The translations under genes were made by a program, and so were the position numbers. Shown here piece after piece: positions 1 to 10,513 of a stretch of DNA of 64,000 nucleotides. Under the pieces are notes generated by a model. That model worked only from the letters and a program-made list of their open reading frames with translations, was not told the DNA's origin and made no database searches. The stretch is from Catalinimonas alkaloidigena (lineage in GTDB: Bacteria > Bacteroidota > Bacteroidia > Cytophagales > Flexibacteraceae). Each line of letters begins with the position of its first letter. Within the stretch, counting starts at the first letter, position 1. Location: positions 62,001 to 126,000 of the forward strand of contig NZ_FNFO01000009.1 in NCBI RefSeq assembly GCF_900100765.1, written 5' to 3'.

Positions 1-187
1 CGATAGCGCCGTGGAGATTCCGCTGCCGGAATTACGCGACCGCAGCGGCGAACTGGCGACCGACAAGCCCATTGTGGTGCACTGTGCCGGGGGGTATCGG
101 TCGGCGGCCGGAGCCAGCATCCTGGAACGCAAGCTGGCCGGAGCCACGGTATACGATTTGAGTGAAGCAGTGAAAGAATTTAAATAA
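1..187 (+). CDS. Rhodanese-domain protein, C-terminal fragment (cut by window start)
   Basis: An open frame enters from the left edge and ends at the TAA at 185-187. The 61 visible residues carry the rhodanese active-site loop CAGGYRS, where the cysteine would accept a sulfane sulfur. The start lies outside the window. A rhodanese domain that ends a longer protein directly upstream of a second small rhodanese gene is a common arrangement for persulfide-dioxygenase-like MBL-fold/rhodanese fusions in Bacteroidota, but the MBL part cannot be seen here. The gap to the next gene is only 13 bases, so the two are probably co-transcribed and act in sulfur or persulfide handling. Confidence 0.75.
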   Translation, partial: DSAVEIPLPELRDRSGELATDKPIVVHCAGGYRSAAGASILERKLAGATVYDLSEAVKEFK

Positions 188-200
188 GAAGGGAGGCAAT

Positions 201-536
201 ATGTTTGGTTTTAGCAAGCAAGTGAAAAATTTCGAAGATGTAGACGCCGCAACGTTTGAGGCATTGCGTCAGGAGGGAAAGGCCGTGGTGTTGGACGTGC
301 GCACACCGGCCGAGGCACAACAGGGAATGATTCCCGGTGCCAAGCTCCTCAATGTGATGTCGCCTTCGTTTCAGAACGAGGTGCAGCGGTTCGATAAGTC
401 CGTGCCTTACCTGGTGTACTGCCGCAGCGGGAACCGGAGCGCGCAGGCGTGCCAGTGGATGGCCGATCAGGGCTTTCAGAAAGTCTTCAACCTACGCGGG
501 GGCATAGGCGCCTGGCAGCATGCGGTTGGGAAGTAA
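201..536 (+). CDS. Single-domain rhodanese-like sulfurtransferase
   Basis: This 111-residue protein is about one rhodanese domain long. The catalytic loop is CRSGNRS with the nucleophilic cysteine at residue 74, followed by the usual GGIGAW motif near the C terminus. It would carry a persulfide on that cysteine and pass sulfur to an acceptor in the cytoplasm. There is no signal peptide. A GGAGG-like ribosome site sits five bases before the ATG, which is notable because many Bacteroidota genes lack one. It follows the partial rhodanese gene by 13 bases and is closed by a clear terminator at 570-605, so the pair forms the end of an operon. Confidence 0.9.
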   Translation: MFGFSKQVKNFEDVDAATFEALRQEGKAVVLDVRTPAEAQQGMIPGAKLLNVMSPSFQNEVQRFDKSVPYLVYCRSGNRSAQACQWMADQGFQKVFNLRGGIGAWQHAVGK

Positions 537-569
537 GTAGAGGAGTTTTTGCCTGCAAAGTGGTTGATG

Positions 570-605
570 GCCTGGCGGTTCCGTTCGGAATCGTCAGGCT
601 TTTTT
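570..605 (+). terminator. Rho-independent terminator after the rhodanese operon
   Basis: A 13-pair stem (570-582 with 587-599, two G-T pairs) closes a four-base GTTC loop and is followed directly by a run of T to 605. It lies 33 bases after the rhodanese stop codon. Confidence 0.85.
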
Positions 606-809
606 GTGTCTGCAGGGGGGGGAGCAAACGAGCGTTCAGCCGCTCTGGAACTCGGTTACACGACGCACGATTCCGGTTTCGGGCAGCTCCCAAGATGACG
701 AGAATCATGTTTTGCCCTGACCCGCACCAGTGCGGAAGCCCGCCAGAACCGACATCTTCGGAAGATGATAAAAAGACCGTGCCGGCAGTTGTCCACTAAG
801 AACCACTTT

Positions 810-2411
810 ATGAAACATGTGTACTGTCATTTGGTTTGCCTCGGGTTAGCACTCGGGGGGATGGAAAGCCTGTCGGCCGCTGCGCCGCCCGATTCGGTAG
901 CGCAATCCCTGATGGCCTTCATCGAAACCAACGGCCCGGACGAGCGGCTGTTTTCGCAGGTGGTGTTGCCGGACTTCTACCGTCGGCGGCAGTACCAACC
1001 GGCCTGGACCGATGCGCGCAACGTGTCCGATCTGCTCGCCATTTTGCAAGCCGCTGAACAGGAAGGGCTGGCGCCTGCCGCGTATCATCTGGACCGCATC
1101 CAACGGTTGCGTTGCGCTACGGCCACCGCTCCGCAGTGCGCAGAACTGGACCTGATGCTGACCGACGCTACGCTGATGTACGCCTCGCACCTGTACTTCG
1201 GGAAGGTGGACCCCCGCACGCTTTCTGCCTCCTGGAACGTCGAAAAGCGGCCTCTGCCGGACGACCCGGCCGGTACGCTCGAAGCCAGCCTGGCGATCTG
1301 TTCCCTGCCGCAGGCGTTCGAGGCGCTGAAGCCGACGCATGCGATGTATCGGCAGTTAAAAGAAAAGCTGGTCGTGTTGCGTCAGCGCGCGGCATTGGGC
1401 GGGTGGGCCCCGGTGCGGTCGGAGGCGAGTACCCCTGCCGCTCTGGGCGACACGGTTCCCTGGCTGGGGGCATTGCGGCAGCGCTTGCGGGCCGAAGGGT
1501 ATGCCATGGCGGCCGATGGGGGGACGGTCTACGACAGCGCCCTGGCCGAAGGCGTGCGGCTGTACCAGCGGGAGCACGGCCTGGTGCCGGACGGCATCGT
1601 CGGGGCCGCGACTCTCCGTGCCCTCAACCGCCCCGTCGATTTCTGGATCGATCAGGTGCGCGTCAACCTGGAGCGGGCACGCTGGGTACTCGGGCATTTG
1701 CCCGACTCGTTTCTGGTGGTCAACATCGCCGCTGCGGAACTGTACCTGGTGTACGACCGGCAGCGCGTGTGGCAAACGTCCGTGGTGGTAGGCAAAACGG
1801 CCACGAAAACGCCCATCTTCAGTTCGCACATCACCCGGGTTGTGTTTAACCCGACCTGGACCGTGCCGCGTAGCATTTTACGTGAGGGCCTGTGGGCCGA
1901 CATCCGCCGCAATCCGGCCTATCTGGCACAACAACGGATGGTGGTGCAAGCCCGGGGGCAGACCCTGGACCCGACCACCATCGACTGGTCGACTTACAGT
2001 CCGTCTACTTTTCCCTACAGCGTGGTGCAGCGCCCCGGCCCCAACAACGCGCTGGGGCGGGTCAAGTTCTACTTCCCCAATCCCTACCACGTCTACCTGC
2101 ACGATACGCCTTCGAAAGAACTTTTTGCACGGTCACCGCGCACGTTCAGCCACGGCTGCATCCGCGTCGAGCATCCCCTGGAACTGGCCCGGCTCCTCCT
2201 CCAGGACTCGGTACGGTGGTCGGCAGCGGCCATCGATCAGGTCGTGCAAGACGGGGCAACACAGCAGGTAGCATTGTCGCGTCCCCTGCACGTGCTGATC
2301 TTGTACTGGACGTGCGATGCGCAGCCCGACGGGCGCATCCGGTTTCACCAGGATGTGTACCGGCGCGATCCGGCCGTTTTGCAGGCGTTAAATCAGGGCG
2401 AGCCTTACTGA
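810..2411 (+). CDS. Secreted L,D-transpeptidase (YcbB/LdtD-like)
   Basis: The enzyme forms 3-3 cross-links in peptidoglycan or attaches proteins to it, acting in the periplasm. I start it at the ATG at 810 because a signal peptide follows at once (MKHVYCHLVCLGLALGG); an in-frame start at 765 would put 15 polar residues in front. The 533-residue protein has an N-terminal scaffold region, a peptidoglycan-binding-type helical domain around residues 220-270 (ending VPDGIVGAATLRAL), and a YkuD catalytic domain from about 300. The active-site motif is SHGCIRV with Cys450 as nucleophile. Length and domain order match the YcbB class. It has no close operon partner and is flanked by terminators and long spacers. 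Confidence 0.92.
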   Translation: MKHVYCHLVCLGLALGGMESLSAAAPPDSVAQSLMAFIETNGPDERLFSQVVLPDFYRRRQYQPAWTDARNVSDLLAILQAAEQEGLAPAAYHLDRIQRLRCATATAPQCAELDLMLTDATLMYASHLYFGKVDPRTLSASWNVEKRPLPDDPAGTLEASLAICSLPQAFEALKPTHAMYRQLKEKLVVLRQRAALGGWAPVRSEASTPAALGDTVPWLGALRQRLRAEGYAMAADGGTVYDSALAEGVRLYQREHGLVPDGIVGAATLRALNRPVDFWIDQVRVNLERARWVLGHLPDSFLVVNIAAAELYLVYDRQRVWQTSVVVGKTATKTPIFSSHITRVVFNPTWTVPRSILREGLWADIRRNPAYLAQQRMVVQARGQTLDPTTIDWSTYSPSTFPYSVVQRPGPNNALGRVKFYFPNPYHVYLHDTPSKELFARSPRTFSHGCIRVEHPLELARLLLQDSVRWSAAAIDQVVQDGATQQVALSRPLHVLILYWTCDAQPDGRIRFHQDVYRRDPAVLQALNQGEPY

Positions 2412-2864
2412 GGGACGCGGCACCCCGTAGCGACTGGAGTGCGATGAAAAACGTCCGGTGGTGGGGCAGCGGCCATGCCGGTTTGGCGGCAGGATACCCC
2501 CGGCGGCGCTCCCGTTCTGCCACTGTTCGGTCACCACGACGGGCGCCCTTTTCGCACTATGCTGGCGTGTAGATTCCGCCGCCTGCGCGACCCCTCCACA
2601 CGCATCATTTGTCGGGCCTGAGAGGGAGCACGGCTTTTCCCGGATCAGGCAAAATCCACCGATGCCTACGACTTCGCATAATTCAAGAAGTTCTCTTTTT
2701 TGTAATTGTGAGCGGCGAAGTAACTCGGAAAAAGGCAAAAAATATCGCAAATAAGTCTCAAAAACTTCCCCGCTTTTAACCAACTTTAAGGCTGGATAAT
2801 CAGCTCGTACCCATTCCGCACAAAATTTTTTCCGGATTGGCTTTTTCTGACGATAAACAAACCT
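2412..2864. other. Intergenic region without a supported gene
   Basis: These 453 bases separate the transpeptidase from the giant kinase. The first half is G+C-rich and the second half is clearly A+T-richer, as expected for a promoter region. I found no TAnnTTTG box and no convincing hairpin with a T-run. The overlapping short frames have no recognisable protein features. Confidence 0.6.
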
Positions 2865-5800
2865 ATGGAAACGAAGCCACACGACGGGGTTCAGGAGAGT
2901 AACTTCTTGGACCCTAAAGAACTCCTGCAAGTGTTGATGGAAGTCAAGAACGGCAACTTCTCGGTCCGCATGCCGGTCGACCATTATGGCATCAACGGGA
3001 AAATTTGCGACACGCTGAACGACATCATCGAACTGAACGAGCAGATGATGATCGAGTTTACCAAAGCGGGCCACACCATCGGCAAGCAGGGGCAACTCAC
3101 CCAACGGCTGGAACTGCCCAACGCCAAAGGGTCCTGGCGCACCGGCATCGACACGCTCAATACGCTGATCTCCGACCTGGTGCACCCCACCATCGAAATC
3201 GCGCACGTGATCGGCTCGGTGGCGAAAGGAAACCTCTCGCAGGCCATGCCTCTGGAAATCAGAGGCAACGTGTTGCAGGGGGAATTTCTGCGCATTGCCC
3301 GGGAGGTAAACGACATGGTGAAGCAGCTGAACCTCTTCTCAATGGAGGTGACGCGTGTGGCGCTGGAAGTAGGGACGGAAGGAAAGCTCGGTGGGCAGGC
3401 GAAGGTGAAAGGCGTTGCGGGCGTGTGGAAAGAACTCACCGACTCGGTAAACCAGATGGCCTCCAATCTGACGGCGCAGGTGCGGAACATCGCGGAAGTG
3501 ACCACGGCGGTGGCGCGCGGTGACCTGTCGCGGAAGATCACGGTGGACGTAAAGGGCGAGATCCTGGAGCTGAAGAACACGATCAACACGATGGTGGACC
3601 AGCTCAACTCGTTTTCGTCGGAAGTAACGCGTGTGGCGCTGGAAGTAGGAACGGAAGGAAAGCTCGGTGGGCAGGCGCAGGTAAAAGGGGTCGGCGGGGT
3701 CTGGAAAGAACTCACCGATTCGGTGAACCAGATGGCGTCCAACCTCACCTCGCAGGTGCGGAACATCGCCGAAGTAACGACGGCGGTGGCGGGTGGAGAC
3801 TTGTCGCGCAAGATTACGGTGGATGTAAAAGGCGAGATCCTGGAGCTGAAAAACACGATCAACACGATGGTGGACCAGCTCAACTCCTTCGGCTCGGAAG
3901 TAACGCGCGTGGCGCGCGAAGTGGGCACGGAAGGGAAGCTCGGTGGGCAGGCCAACGTACAGGGCGTTGGCGGCACATGGAAAGACCTGACCGACTCGGT
4001 GAACCAGATGGCCTCCAACCTGACGGGGCAAGTGCGGAACATTGCGGAAGTAACGACGGCGGTGGCGGGCGGTGACTTGTCGCGCAAGATCACGGTGGAT
4101 GTAAAAGGCGAGATCCTGGAGCTGAAAAACACGATCAACACCATGGTGGACCAGCTCAACTCCTTCGCCTCCGAGGTGACGCGCGTGGCCGTAGAAGTAG
4201 GGACGGAAGGGAAGCTCGGCGGTCAGGCGACGGTAAAAGGCGTCGGCGGGGTCTGGAAGGAACTCACCGACTCGGTGAACCAGATGGCCTCCAACCTTAC
4301 CTCCCAGGTGCGAAACATTGCGGAAGTAACAACCGCCGTAGCGCGTGGAGACTTATCGCGCAAGATTACGGTGGACGTAAAAGGCGAGATCCTGGAGCTG
4401 AAGAACACGATCAACACCATGGTGGACCAGCTCAATTCCTTCGGTTCTGAGGTAACGCGTGTGGCGCTGGAAGTGGGTACGGAAGGAAAGCTCGGTGGGC
4501 AGGCCAAAGTAAAAGGCGTCGGCGGCACGTGGAAGGACCTGACCGACTCGGTGAACCAGATGGCGTCCAACCTCACCTCCCAGGTGCGAAACATCGCCGA
4601 AGTAACAACCGCCGTGGCGCGTGGTGACTTGTCGCGCAAGATTACGGTGGACGTAAAAGGCGAGATCCTGGAGTTGAAAAACACGATCAACACCATGGTG
4701 GACCAGCTCAATTCCTTCGGTTCCGAGGTAACGCGTGTAGCCCGCGAGGTAGGTTCTGAAGGAAAACTCGGTGGGCAGGCGACGGTGATCGGGGTCGGTG
4801 GTGTCTGGAAGGACCTCACGGATTCAGTGAACCAGATGGGCTCGAACCTGACGGCGCAAGTGCGGAACATTGCGGAAGTGACCACGGCGGTGGCGGGCGG
4901 AGACCTTTCCCGGAAGATCACGGTGGACGTAAAAGGCGAGATCCTGGAGTTGAAGAATACCATCAACACGATGGTGGACCAGCTCAACTCGTTTGCCTCC
5001 GAGGTGACGCGCGTGGCCCGCGAAGTGGGGACGGAAGGGAAGCTCGGTGGGCAGGCCAACGTACAAGGGGTCGCCGGGACGTGGAAGGACCTGACCGACT
5101 CGGTGAACCAGATGGCGTCTAACCTCACCTCGCAGGTGCGGAACATCGCCGATGTGGCCATTGCGGTGGCGAACGGTGACCTCTCCAAAAAAATTACGGT
5201 CGACGTGCGCGGCGAGATCCTCCAGCTGAAGGAAACGCTCAACACGATGGTGGACCAGTTGCGGGGCTTCGCTTCCGAGGTGACGCGCGTAGCCCGCGAA
5301 GTGGGTACCGACGGAAAACTGGGCGGTCAGGCCTTTGTGCCGGGTGTCGCCGGGACGTGGAAAGACTTGACCGATTCGGTCAACCAGATGTCGGGGAACC
5401 TGACTGACCAGGTACGCGGCATCGCGGAGGTGACCAAGGCGGTGGCGAGTGGTGACTTGTCGAAGAAGGTGACCATCGACGTAAAAGGCGAGATCCTCGA
5501 CCTGAAAAACACGATCAACACCATGGTGGACCAGCTCAACTCCTTCGCCTTTGAGGTGACGCGCGTGGCGCGTGAAGTGGGGACGGAAGGGAAACTGGGC
5601 GGCCAGGCGCAGGTACGCGGGGTGGCCGGCACGTGGAAAGACCTCACCGATTCGGTGAACCTGATGGCCTCCAACCTCACCGGACAGGTGCGGGGCATCG
5701 CCAAAGTCGTGACCTCCGTCGCGAAGGGAAATCTGAAACAAAAGCTGTCGATCAACGCCCTGGGCGAAGTCGCGCAGCTGACGGAAACCATCAACGAAAT

Positions 5801-8800
5801 GATCGACACGCTGGCGGTCTTTGCCGATCAGGTAACGACGGTGGCCCGCGAAGTAGGGGTCGACGGAAAACTGGGCGGGCAGGCGAGCGTGCCGGGTGCA
5901 TCCGGAACGTGGAAAAACCTGACGGAAAACGTAAACCAGCTGGCCGAAAACCTCACCACGCAGGTGCGCGCCATTTCGGAAGTGGCCTCGGCGGTGACGA
6001 AAGGAGACCTGACCCGGACCATCAACGTGGAAGCCAAAGGCGAGGTAGAATCGCTGAAGGATACGATCAACCAGATGATCGCCAACCTGAAGGAAACGAC
6101 GCTCCGCAACCAGGAACAGGACTGGCTCAAGTCCAACCTCGCGAAGTTTACGCAGATGTTGCAGGGGCAGAAGGACCTCAACACCGTAACGCACCGCATC
6201 CTCTCCGAGCTGGCCCAGGTGGTGCGCGCGCAGTACGGTGCGTTTTACATCCTGCAGCAGAACGAAGAGCAGCACGACCTGAAATTGCAGTTGTTTGCGG
6301 CCTATGCCTACAAGGAAGACAGCCGCATCACCAAAGCCTTTGCCATTGGCGAGGGGCTGGTCGGGCAGTGTGCAATGGAAAAGGAAAAAATCCTGCTGAC
6401 CAACGTGCCCGGCGAATACATCAAAATCAATTCCGGCCTGGGCGAAGCCACACCGCTCAACCTCGTGATCCTGCCGGTGCTGTTCGAAGGCAAGGTGAAG
6501 GCCGTCATCGAGCTGGCTTCGTTCGAAAGCTTCAGCGAAACGCACATGGACTTCCTGGAGCAGCTGACGGAAAGTATCGGGATCGTACTCAACACCATCG
6601 GCACCAACACCCGGACCGAAAAACTGCTGACGCAGTCGCAGTCGCTGGCCGACGAGCTACGTCGCGCCAACGAAGAGTTGCAGGACAAGGCGCTGCTGCT
6701 GGTCAAGCAGAAAGAAGAGGTGGAAGCCAAAAACAAGGAGGTGGAAGAGGCGCGCCGCTCGCTCGAAGAAAAGGCCGAACAGTTGACGCTCACGTCCAAA
6801 TACAAGTCGGAGTTTCTGGCCAACATGTCGCACGAACTGCGCACGCCGCTGAACAGCCTCCTGATTCTGGCGCAGCAGTTGTACGAGAACGCCGAAGGCA
6901 ACCTGACCGAAAAGCAGGTACGCTTTGCCAAGACGATCCACTCGTGCGGCGACGACCTGATCCAACTCATCAACGACATCCTCGACCTGTCGAAAATCGA
7001 ATCGGGCTTTATCTCGACCGAAATTCAGCCGGTGCGGTTGCGCGAAATCTGCTCGTTCGTGGAGACCACCTTCAAGCCCATTTCGGAGGCCAAGCACCTC
7101 AAATTCCAGATCGAGTTGCAGGAAGGCCTGCCCGAAAAGATCGAAACCGACCTGCAACGCCTCAACCAGATCCTGAAAAACCTGCTCTCCAACGCGTTCA
7201 AGTTTACGGAGCGCGGCGAAGTGCGACTGCGCATCCACGCGGCCCGCAACAGCAGCTGGAAAAACAGCCACCCGAGTCTGGCCCGCGCCCGGCAGGTCAT
7301 TGCCTTTGCCATTGTCGATACGGGCATCGGCATTTCCCGCGACAAGCAGAACATCGTGTTCGAGGCCTTCCAACAGGCCGAAGGGTCGACCAGCCGCAAA
7401 TACGGCGGCACCGGCCTGGGGCTGTCCATCAGCCGGGGACTGGCCGAACTGCTGGGTGGCACCATCGAACTGCAAAGTGAAGTCGGGCAAGGAAGCACCT
7501 TTACGCTGTTCCTGCCACTGGAACCCGCGTCGGTGCTCAACCGCCTGCAAGAATCACCGCAGATGGCCGCGCGCGCCTCGGATCTGCTCGAACAGTCGGC
7601 GGCGGCGGCGTATGCCCTGCCCGCGCAACGTTCGGACGGTCGCCGTCTGGAAGAGATGAACGAAATTCTGAACCCGACGGGCGACGACCGGCACAACATC
7701 CAGTCGGCCGACCAGGTGCTGCTGATCGTGGAAGACGACATGCGCTTCGGGCGCATCATGCTGGAAAAGGCGCACGACTGGGACCTAAAGGCCGTCATCG
7801 CGACACACTACGGCGAGGTCTTCGACTTTGTCAATACGTACCGACCCGTGGCCGTGACGCTCGACATCCGCCTGCCCGACAGCAGCGGCTGGAAAATTCT
7901 GGACCTCTTCAAGAACGACCTGCACCTGCGTCACCTGCCGGTCTACCTCATTTCCGGGGAAGAAAACCAGCCGCTGGCCTACCAGCGCGGGGCACGCCAT
8001 GCGCTGCTGAAACCGCTGAAAAAAGAACAGGTTGACTGGTTGTTCCAGGACCTGAAAAACCTGCACCAGCGGCAGGACAAACAGGTGCTGGTGATCGGCA
8101 CCGACGATGCCCAGGTGAAACAGGTCCGGCAACTGATGAAGCCCAACGGCGTGAAGGTGGCCGAAGCTGCCGACGAGCGAAAGGCCCTGAAACTGTTGCA
8201 ACAGCGCCTCTACGACGCCGTGGTGCTGCTCTATCCGTCGGGCGATTTGTCGCTGCCGGAACTAATGGCCAAAGGCCCCCGGACCGACTCACTGCCGCGC
8301 ACGCCGCTGCTGGTGTATGCGACCGAACATCTGGTGGAAGAAGACGCGGCGCTGCTCAAGCCGTGGGCGAAACGGATCATTGAAGCCTCGCCCGAATCGC
8401 TCGATCTGCTGCTGGAGGAGCTGGCGATCAACCTGCACCTGGAGCACCAGCGCCTCCCGGCCGACCAGCGCAAGCGCATCGAGCGGCTGCGGATGAAAGA
8501 AGACGTGCTGAACGGGAAAAACATCCTGATCGTGGACGACGACGTGCGGAACCTGTTCGCGCTGACCACCGCCTTTGAGCGCTACAAGATGAACGTGACG
8601 ACCTCGGAAAGCGGGAAGGAGGCCATTGCGCTGCTTCACGAAATGGAGGACATCGACATGGTGCTGATGGACATCATGATGCCGGAAATGGACGGTTACG
8701 AGACGATTCAGAAGATCCGGGAAGAGCGCCAGAACAACGACCTGCCGATCATTGCCGTGACGGCCAAGGCCATGAAGGGCGACCGGCAAAAGTGCCTGGA

Positions 8801-8882
8801 AGCGGGCGCGTCCGACTACATCACCAAACCCGTGAAAATCGACCAGCTGCTGTCGCTGATGCGCATCTGGCTCTACAAATAA
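2865..8882 (+). CDS. Giant soluble poly-HAMP hybrid histidine kinase
   Basis: This 2005-residue protein has no membrane segment or signal peptide, so it should act in the cytoplasm. Residues 1-160 hold diverged HAMP-like segments. Residues 161-1080 are ten tandem 92-residue units, each with two HAMP-like halves ([17 protein letters not shown], then [17 protein letters not shown]). A GAF domain follows (about 1091-1245), then a charged coiled coil (1255-1310), HisKA with His1323 in [11 protein letters not shown], and HATPase_c (about 1430-1550, DTGIGIS). Three receiver segments end it: Asp1667, a degenerate one near 1742-1855 without the acceptor Asp, and a canonical one with Asp1936. The layout resembles group III (Nik1-type) fungal kinases, whose HAMP arrays sense osmotic state, but with far more units. 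The ligand is unknown. Confidence 0.95.
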   Translation: METKPHDGVQESNFLDPKELLQVLMEVKNGNFSVRMPVDHYGINGKICDTLNDIIELNEQMMIEFTKAGHTIGKQGQLTQRLELPNAKGSWRTGIDTLNTLISDLVHPTIEIAHVIGSVAKGNLSQAMPLEIRGNVLQGEFLRIAREVNDMVKQLNLFSMEVTRVALEVGTEGKLGGQAKVKGVAGVWKELTDSVNQMASNLTAQVRNIAEVTTAVARGDLSRKITVDVKGEILELKNTINTMVDQLNSFSSEVTRVALEVGTEGKLGGQAQVKGVGGVWKELTDSVNQMASNLTSQVRNIAEVTTAVAGGDLSRKITVDVKGEILELKNTINTMVDQLNSFGSEVTRVAREVGTEGKLGGQANVQGVGGTWKDLTDSVNQMASNLTGQVRNIAEVTTAVAGGDLSRKITVDVKGEILELKNTINTMVDQLNSFASEVTRVAVEVGTEGKLGGQATVKGVGGVWKELTDSVNQMASNLTSQVRNIAEVTTAVARGDLSRKITVDVKGEILELKNTINTMVDQLNSFGSEVTRVALEVGTEGKLGGQAKVKGVGGTWKDLTDSVNQMASNLTSQVRNIAEVTTAVARGDLSRKITVDVKGEILELKNTINTMVDQLNSFGSEVTRVAREVGSEGKLGGQATVIGVGGVWKDLTDSVNQMGSNLTAQVRNIAEVTTAVAGGDLSRKITVDVKGEILELKNTINTMVDQLNSFASEVTRVAREVGTEGKLGGQANVQGVAGTWKDLTDSVNQMASNLTSQVRNIADVAIAVANGDLSKKITVDVRGEILQLKETLNTMVDQLRGFASEVTRVAREVGTDGKLGGQAFVPGVAGTWKDLTDSVNQMSGNLTDQVRGIAEVTKAVASGDLSKKVTIDVKGEILDLKNTINTMVDQLNSFAFEVTRVAREVGTEGKLGGQAQVRGVAGTWKDLTDSVNLMASNLTGQVRGIAKVVTSVAKGNLKQKLSINALGEVAQLTETINEMIDTLAVFADQVTTVAREVGVDGKLGGQASVPGASGTWKNLTENVNQLAENLTTQVRAISEVASAVTKGDLTRTINVEAKGEVESLKDTINQMIANLKETTLRNQEQDWLKSNLAKFTQMLQGQKDLNTVTHRILSELAQVVRAQYGAFYILQQNEEQHDLKLQLFAAYAYKEDSRITKAFAIGEGLVGQCAMEKEKILLTNVPGEYIKINSGLGEATPLNLVILPVLFEGKVKAVIELASFESFSETHMDFLEQLTESIGIVLNTIGTNTRTEKLLTQSQSLADELRRANEELQDKALLLVKQKEEVEAKNKEVEEARRSLEEKAEQLTLTSKYKSEFLANMSHELRTPLNSLLILAQQLYENAEGNLTEKQVRFAKTIHSCGDDLIQLINDILDLSKIESGFISTEIQPVRLREICSFVETTFKPISEAKHLKFQIELQEGLPEKIETDLQRLNQILKNLLSNAFKFTERGEVRLRIHAARNSSWKNSHPSLARARQVIAFAIVDTGIGISRDKQNIVFEAFQQAEGSTSRKYGGTGLGLSISRGLAELLGGTIELQSEVGQGSTFTLFLPLEPASVLNRLQESPQMAARASDLLEQSAAAAYALPAQRSDGRRLEEMNEILNPTGDDRHNIQSADQVLLIVEDDMRFGRIMLEKAHDWDLKAVIATHYGEVFDFVNTYRPVAVTLDIRLPDSSGWKILDLFKNDLHLRHLPVYLISGEENQPLAYQRGARHALLKPLKKEQVDWLFQDLKNLHQRQDKQVLVIGTDDAQVKQVRQLMKPNGVKVAEAADERKALKLLQQRLYDAVVLLYPSGDLSLPELMAKGPRTDSLPRTPLLVYATEHLVEEDAALLKPWAKRIIEASPESLDLLLEELAINLHLEHQRLPADQRKRIERLRMKEDVLNGKNILIVDDDVRNLFALTTAFERYKMNVTTSESGKEAIALLHEMEDIDMVLMDIMMPEMDGYETIQKIREERQNNDLPIIAVTAKAMKGDRQKCLEAGASDYITKPVKIDQLLSLMRIWLYK
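3345..6104 (+). repeat. Ten tandem 276-bp coding repeats (92-residue double-HAMP units)
   Basis: Unit starts fall exactly every 276 bases: 3345, 3621, 3897, 4173, 4449, 4725, 5001, 5277, 5553 and 5829. The first seven units are nearly identical in protein and largely in DNA. The last three diverge progressively: for example [14 protein letters not shown], then [14 protein letters not shown], then [14 protein letters not shown]. The exact period and the gradient of similarity suggest expansion by unequal recombination within the front of the array. The repeats also create long antisense open frames that are not genes. Confidence 0.95.
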
Positions 8883-8891
8883 CCCTGCCGA

Positions 8892-8943
8892 CGGAGGCTT
8901 TGCTGCGGTGTTCCTGCCGCAGGGAACGGCGGCGAAGCCTCCG
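8892..8943 (+). other. Strong nested hairpin between two kinase genes
   Basis: Outer arms CGGAGGCTT (8892-8900) and AAGCCTCCG (8935-8943) pair perfectly. Inside them a second stem GTTCC/GGAAC closes over a short loop. No T-run follows, so it is not a typical intrinsic terminator. It begins 10 bases after the poly-HAMP kinase stop and may set 3'-end stability or partial termination before the next kinase. Confidence 0.6.
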
Positions 8944-8998
8944 CCTGGTATAACCTGACAATGAGTACCCATTTTCGGCCGCAAACGAATCCTGAGGC

Positions 8999-10501
8999 AT
9001 GCGCATTTCGGTCCTGATCTTTGTTGGCTTCATCCTGATCCTGCTGCTGTTCTCCATCACTACTTACGTCAACTACCAGTTGTCGCAACAGGTGATCGAA
9101 AACACCAAGTGGGTGGCCAATTCGCAGGCGGTGATCCGCAACAGCAGCCGGTTGCAGCGCAACCTGATCGAGATGGAAAGCAGCCTGCGCGGCTACCTGT
9201 TTACCGGCGACGACATCTTCACGGACAATTACGACGTCGCTTCGCGCGAAAATGCCGAATTGTTTGCGGGGCTGGTCAGCACCATCGACCGGTCGGATAC
9301 GGCCCGGCAGGAGGTGCGTCTGGCCGAAATCAGGGAGCTGTTCACCCGCTGGGAGCAGGAATACAGCCTGCCGTTGCTGCAGGCCAAACGGAACGCCGTG
9401 CTCTCCGACAGCGCTAACCAGCAGTTCGGGCGCCTCTACCGCACGCGGCTGCGCGACAAAATCGGCGTGGAGATCGGCAACGGCATCCGCACCAACCTGC
9501 GCGACTTTATGAACCACGAGTACGACCTGCGCGGCATCCGGATGGCCAACCTGGACGAGTCGGTGGCGCGCACGCGCGAAATCTCGTTCATGCTCACCTG
9601 TGCCTCGATCATCACAGGCCTGGTCATCGCCTTTTACGTCACGTTCCTGATCGCCCAACGTATCCGAAAAATGGTGCACCTGGCCGACCGGATTGCGGCG
9701 GGCAATTTCCAGCTGCTCACCGAAGACCAGTCGCGCGACGAGCTGGGAATGCTGGCGCGCTCGCTGAACCGCATGGCCGGGATTCTGAACGAAAACATCT
9801 CCGAGCTGCAACGGAAGAACGAGGAACTGGACCGCTTCGCCTACGTGGTGTCGCACGATTTGAAAGCGCCCCTGCGGGGCATCGAAAATGCTTCCAACTG
9901 GCTGGAAGAAGACTACGGCTCCGAGCTGCCCGACCGGGCGCGCGAGTACCTGCACCTGATGAAAGGGCGCGTGCACCGCATGGAAAACCTGATCGACGGC
10001 ATTCTGGCCCTGTCGCGCATCGGCAAGGGGAAAAAGCCCGTGGAAACGGTCGATGTCCGGCAAATGGTCGAGGAAATTGCCGAAACCCTTTCGCCGGGCG
10101 AGCACATGCAGATTGTGATCGACACGCCCCTGCCGGTGCTGGTAACCGAGCGGATTCCGCTCCTGCAGGTGTTTACCAACCTGATCAGCAACGCCATTAA
10201 GTACCATGACCGGCCCACCGGGCGGGTCGTGGTGGCCTGTCTGGAGAAAGAACACGAGTACGAATTTTCGGTCGCCGACGACGGCCCCGGCATCGATCCG
10301 CAGTACCACGAAAAGATTTTTATCGTGTTTCAGACCCTGAAAGAGCGCGACGCCCTGGAAAGCACGGGCGTGGGCCTGGCCATCGTGAAAAAGATTATGG
10401 ACGATGTGCGCGGCACGATTCAGGTTTTTTCGGAAGCCGGCCAGGGCGCGACGTTTACCTTTACCTGGCCTAAGTACCTTTGCGAAGAACGTATACCCTG
10501 A
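8999..10501 (+). CDS. Membrane sensor histidine kinase with CHASE3-type sensor domain
   Basis: A 500-residue kinase. A first membrane helix (residues about 4-24) and a second (about 196-219) bracket an extracytoplasmic helical domain resembling CHASE3. A HAMP segment (about 220-272) links to HisKA with His286 in SHDLKAP, then HATPase_c with an N-box LISNAIKYH and a G-box VADDGPGID. It lacks a receiver, so it needs a separate partner; the response regulator 12 bases downstream is the obvious candidate. The SHDLKAP form of the H-box is typical of phytochrome-like and bacteriophytochrome-associated kinases that pair with Rcp1-type regulators. The start at 8999 is the only ATG that gives a proper N-terminal membrane helix. 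Confidence 0.92.
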   Translation: MRISVLIFVGFILILLLFSITTYVNYQLSQQVIENTKWVANSQAVIRNSSRLQRNLIEMESSLRGYLFTGDDIFTDNYDVASRENAELFAGLVSTIDRSDTARQEVRLAEIRELFTRWEQEYSLPLLQAKRNAVLSDSANQQFGRLYRTRLRDKIGVEIGNGIRTNLRDFMNHEYDLRGIRMANLDESVARTREISFMLTCASIITGLVIAFYVTFLIAQRIRKMVHLADRIAAGNFQLLTEDQSRDELGMLARSLNRMAGILNENISELQRKNEELDRFAYVVSHDLKAPLRGIENASNWLEEDYGSELPDRAREYLHLMKGRVHRMENLIDGILALSRIGKGKKPVETVDVRQMVEEIAETLSPGEHMQIVIDTPLPVLVTERIPLLQVFTNLISNAIKYHDRPTGRVVVACLEKEHEYEFSVADDGPGIDPQYHEKIFIVFQTLKERDALESTGVGLAIVKKIMDDVRGTIQVFSEAGQGATFTFTWPKYLCEERIP

Positions 10502-10513
10502 GTTAGTGTCACG

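Noticed and set aside
2444-2575. Short plus-strand frame of 43 residues after the transpeptidase
   Set aside because: Arginine-rich, low-complexity translation typical of G+C-rich non-coding DNA, with no motif.
2984-6545. Long antisense open frames (up to 573 residues) across the HAMP repeat region
   Set aside because: They arise from the periodic, G+C-rich coding repeats on the other strand and have no start context, domain or independent codon pattern.
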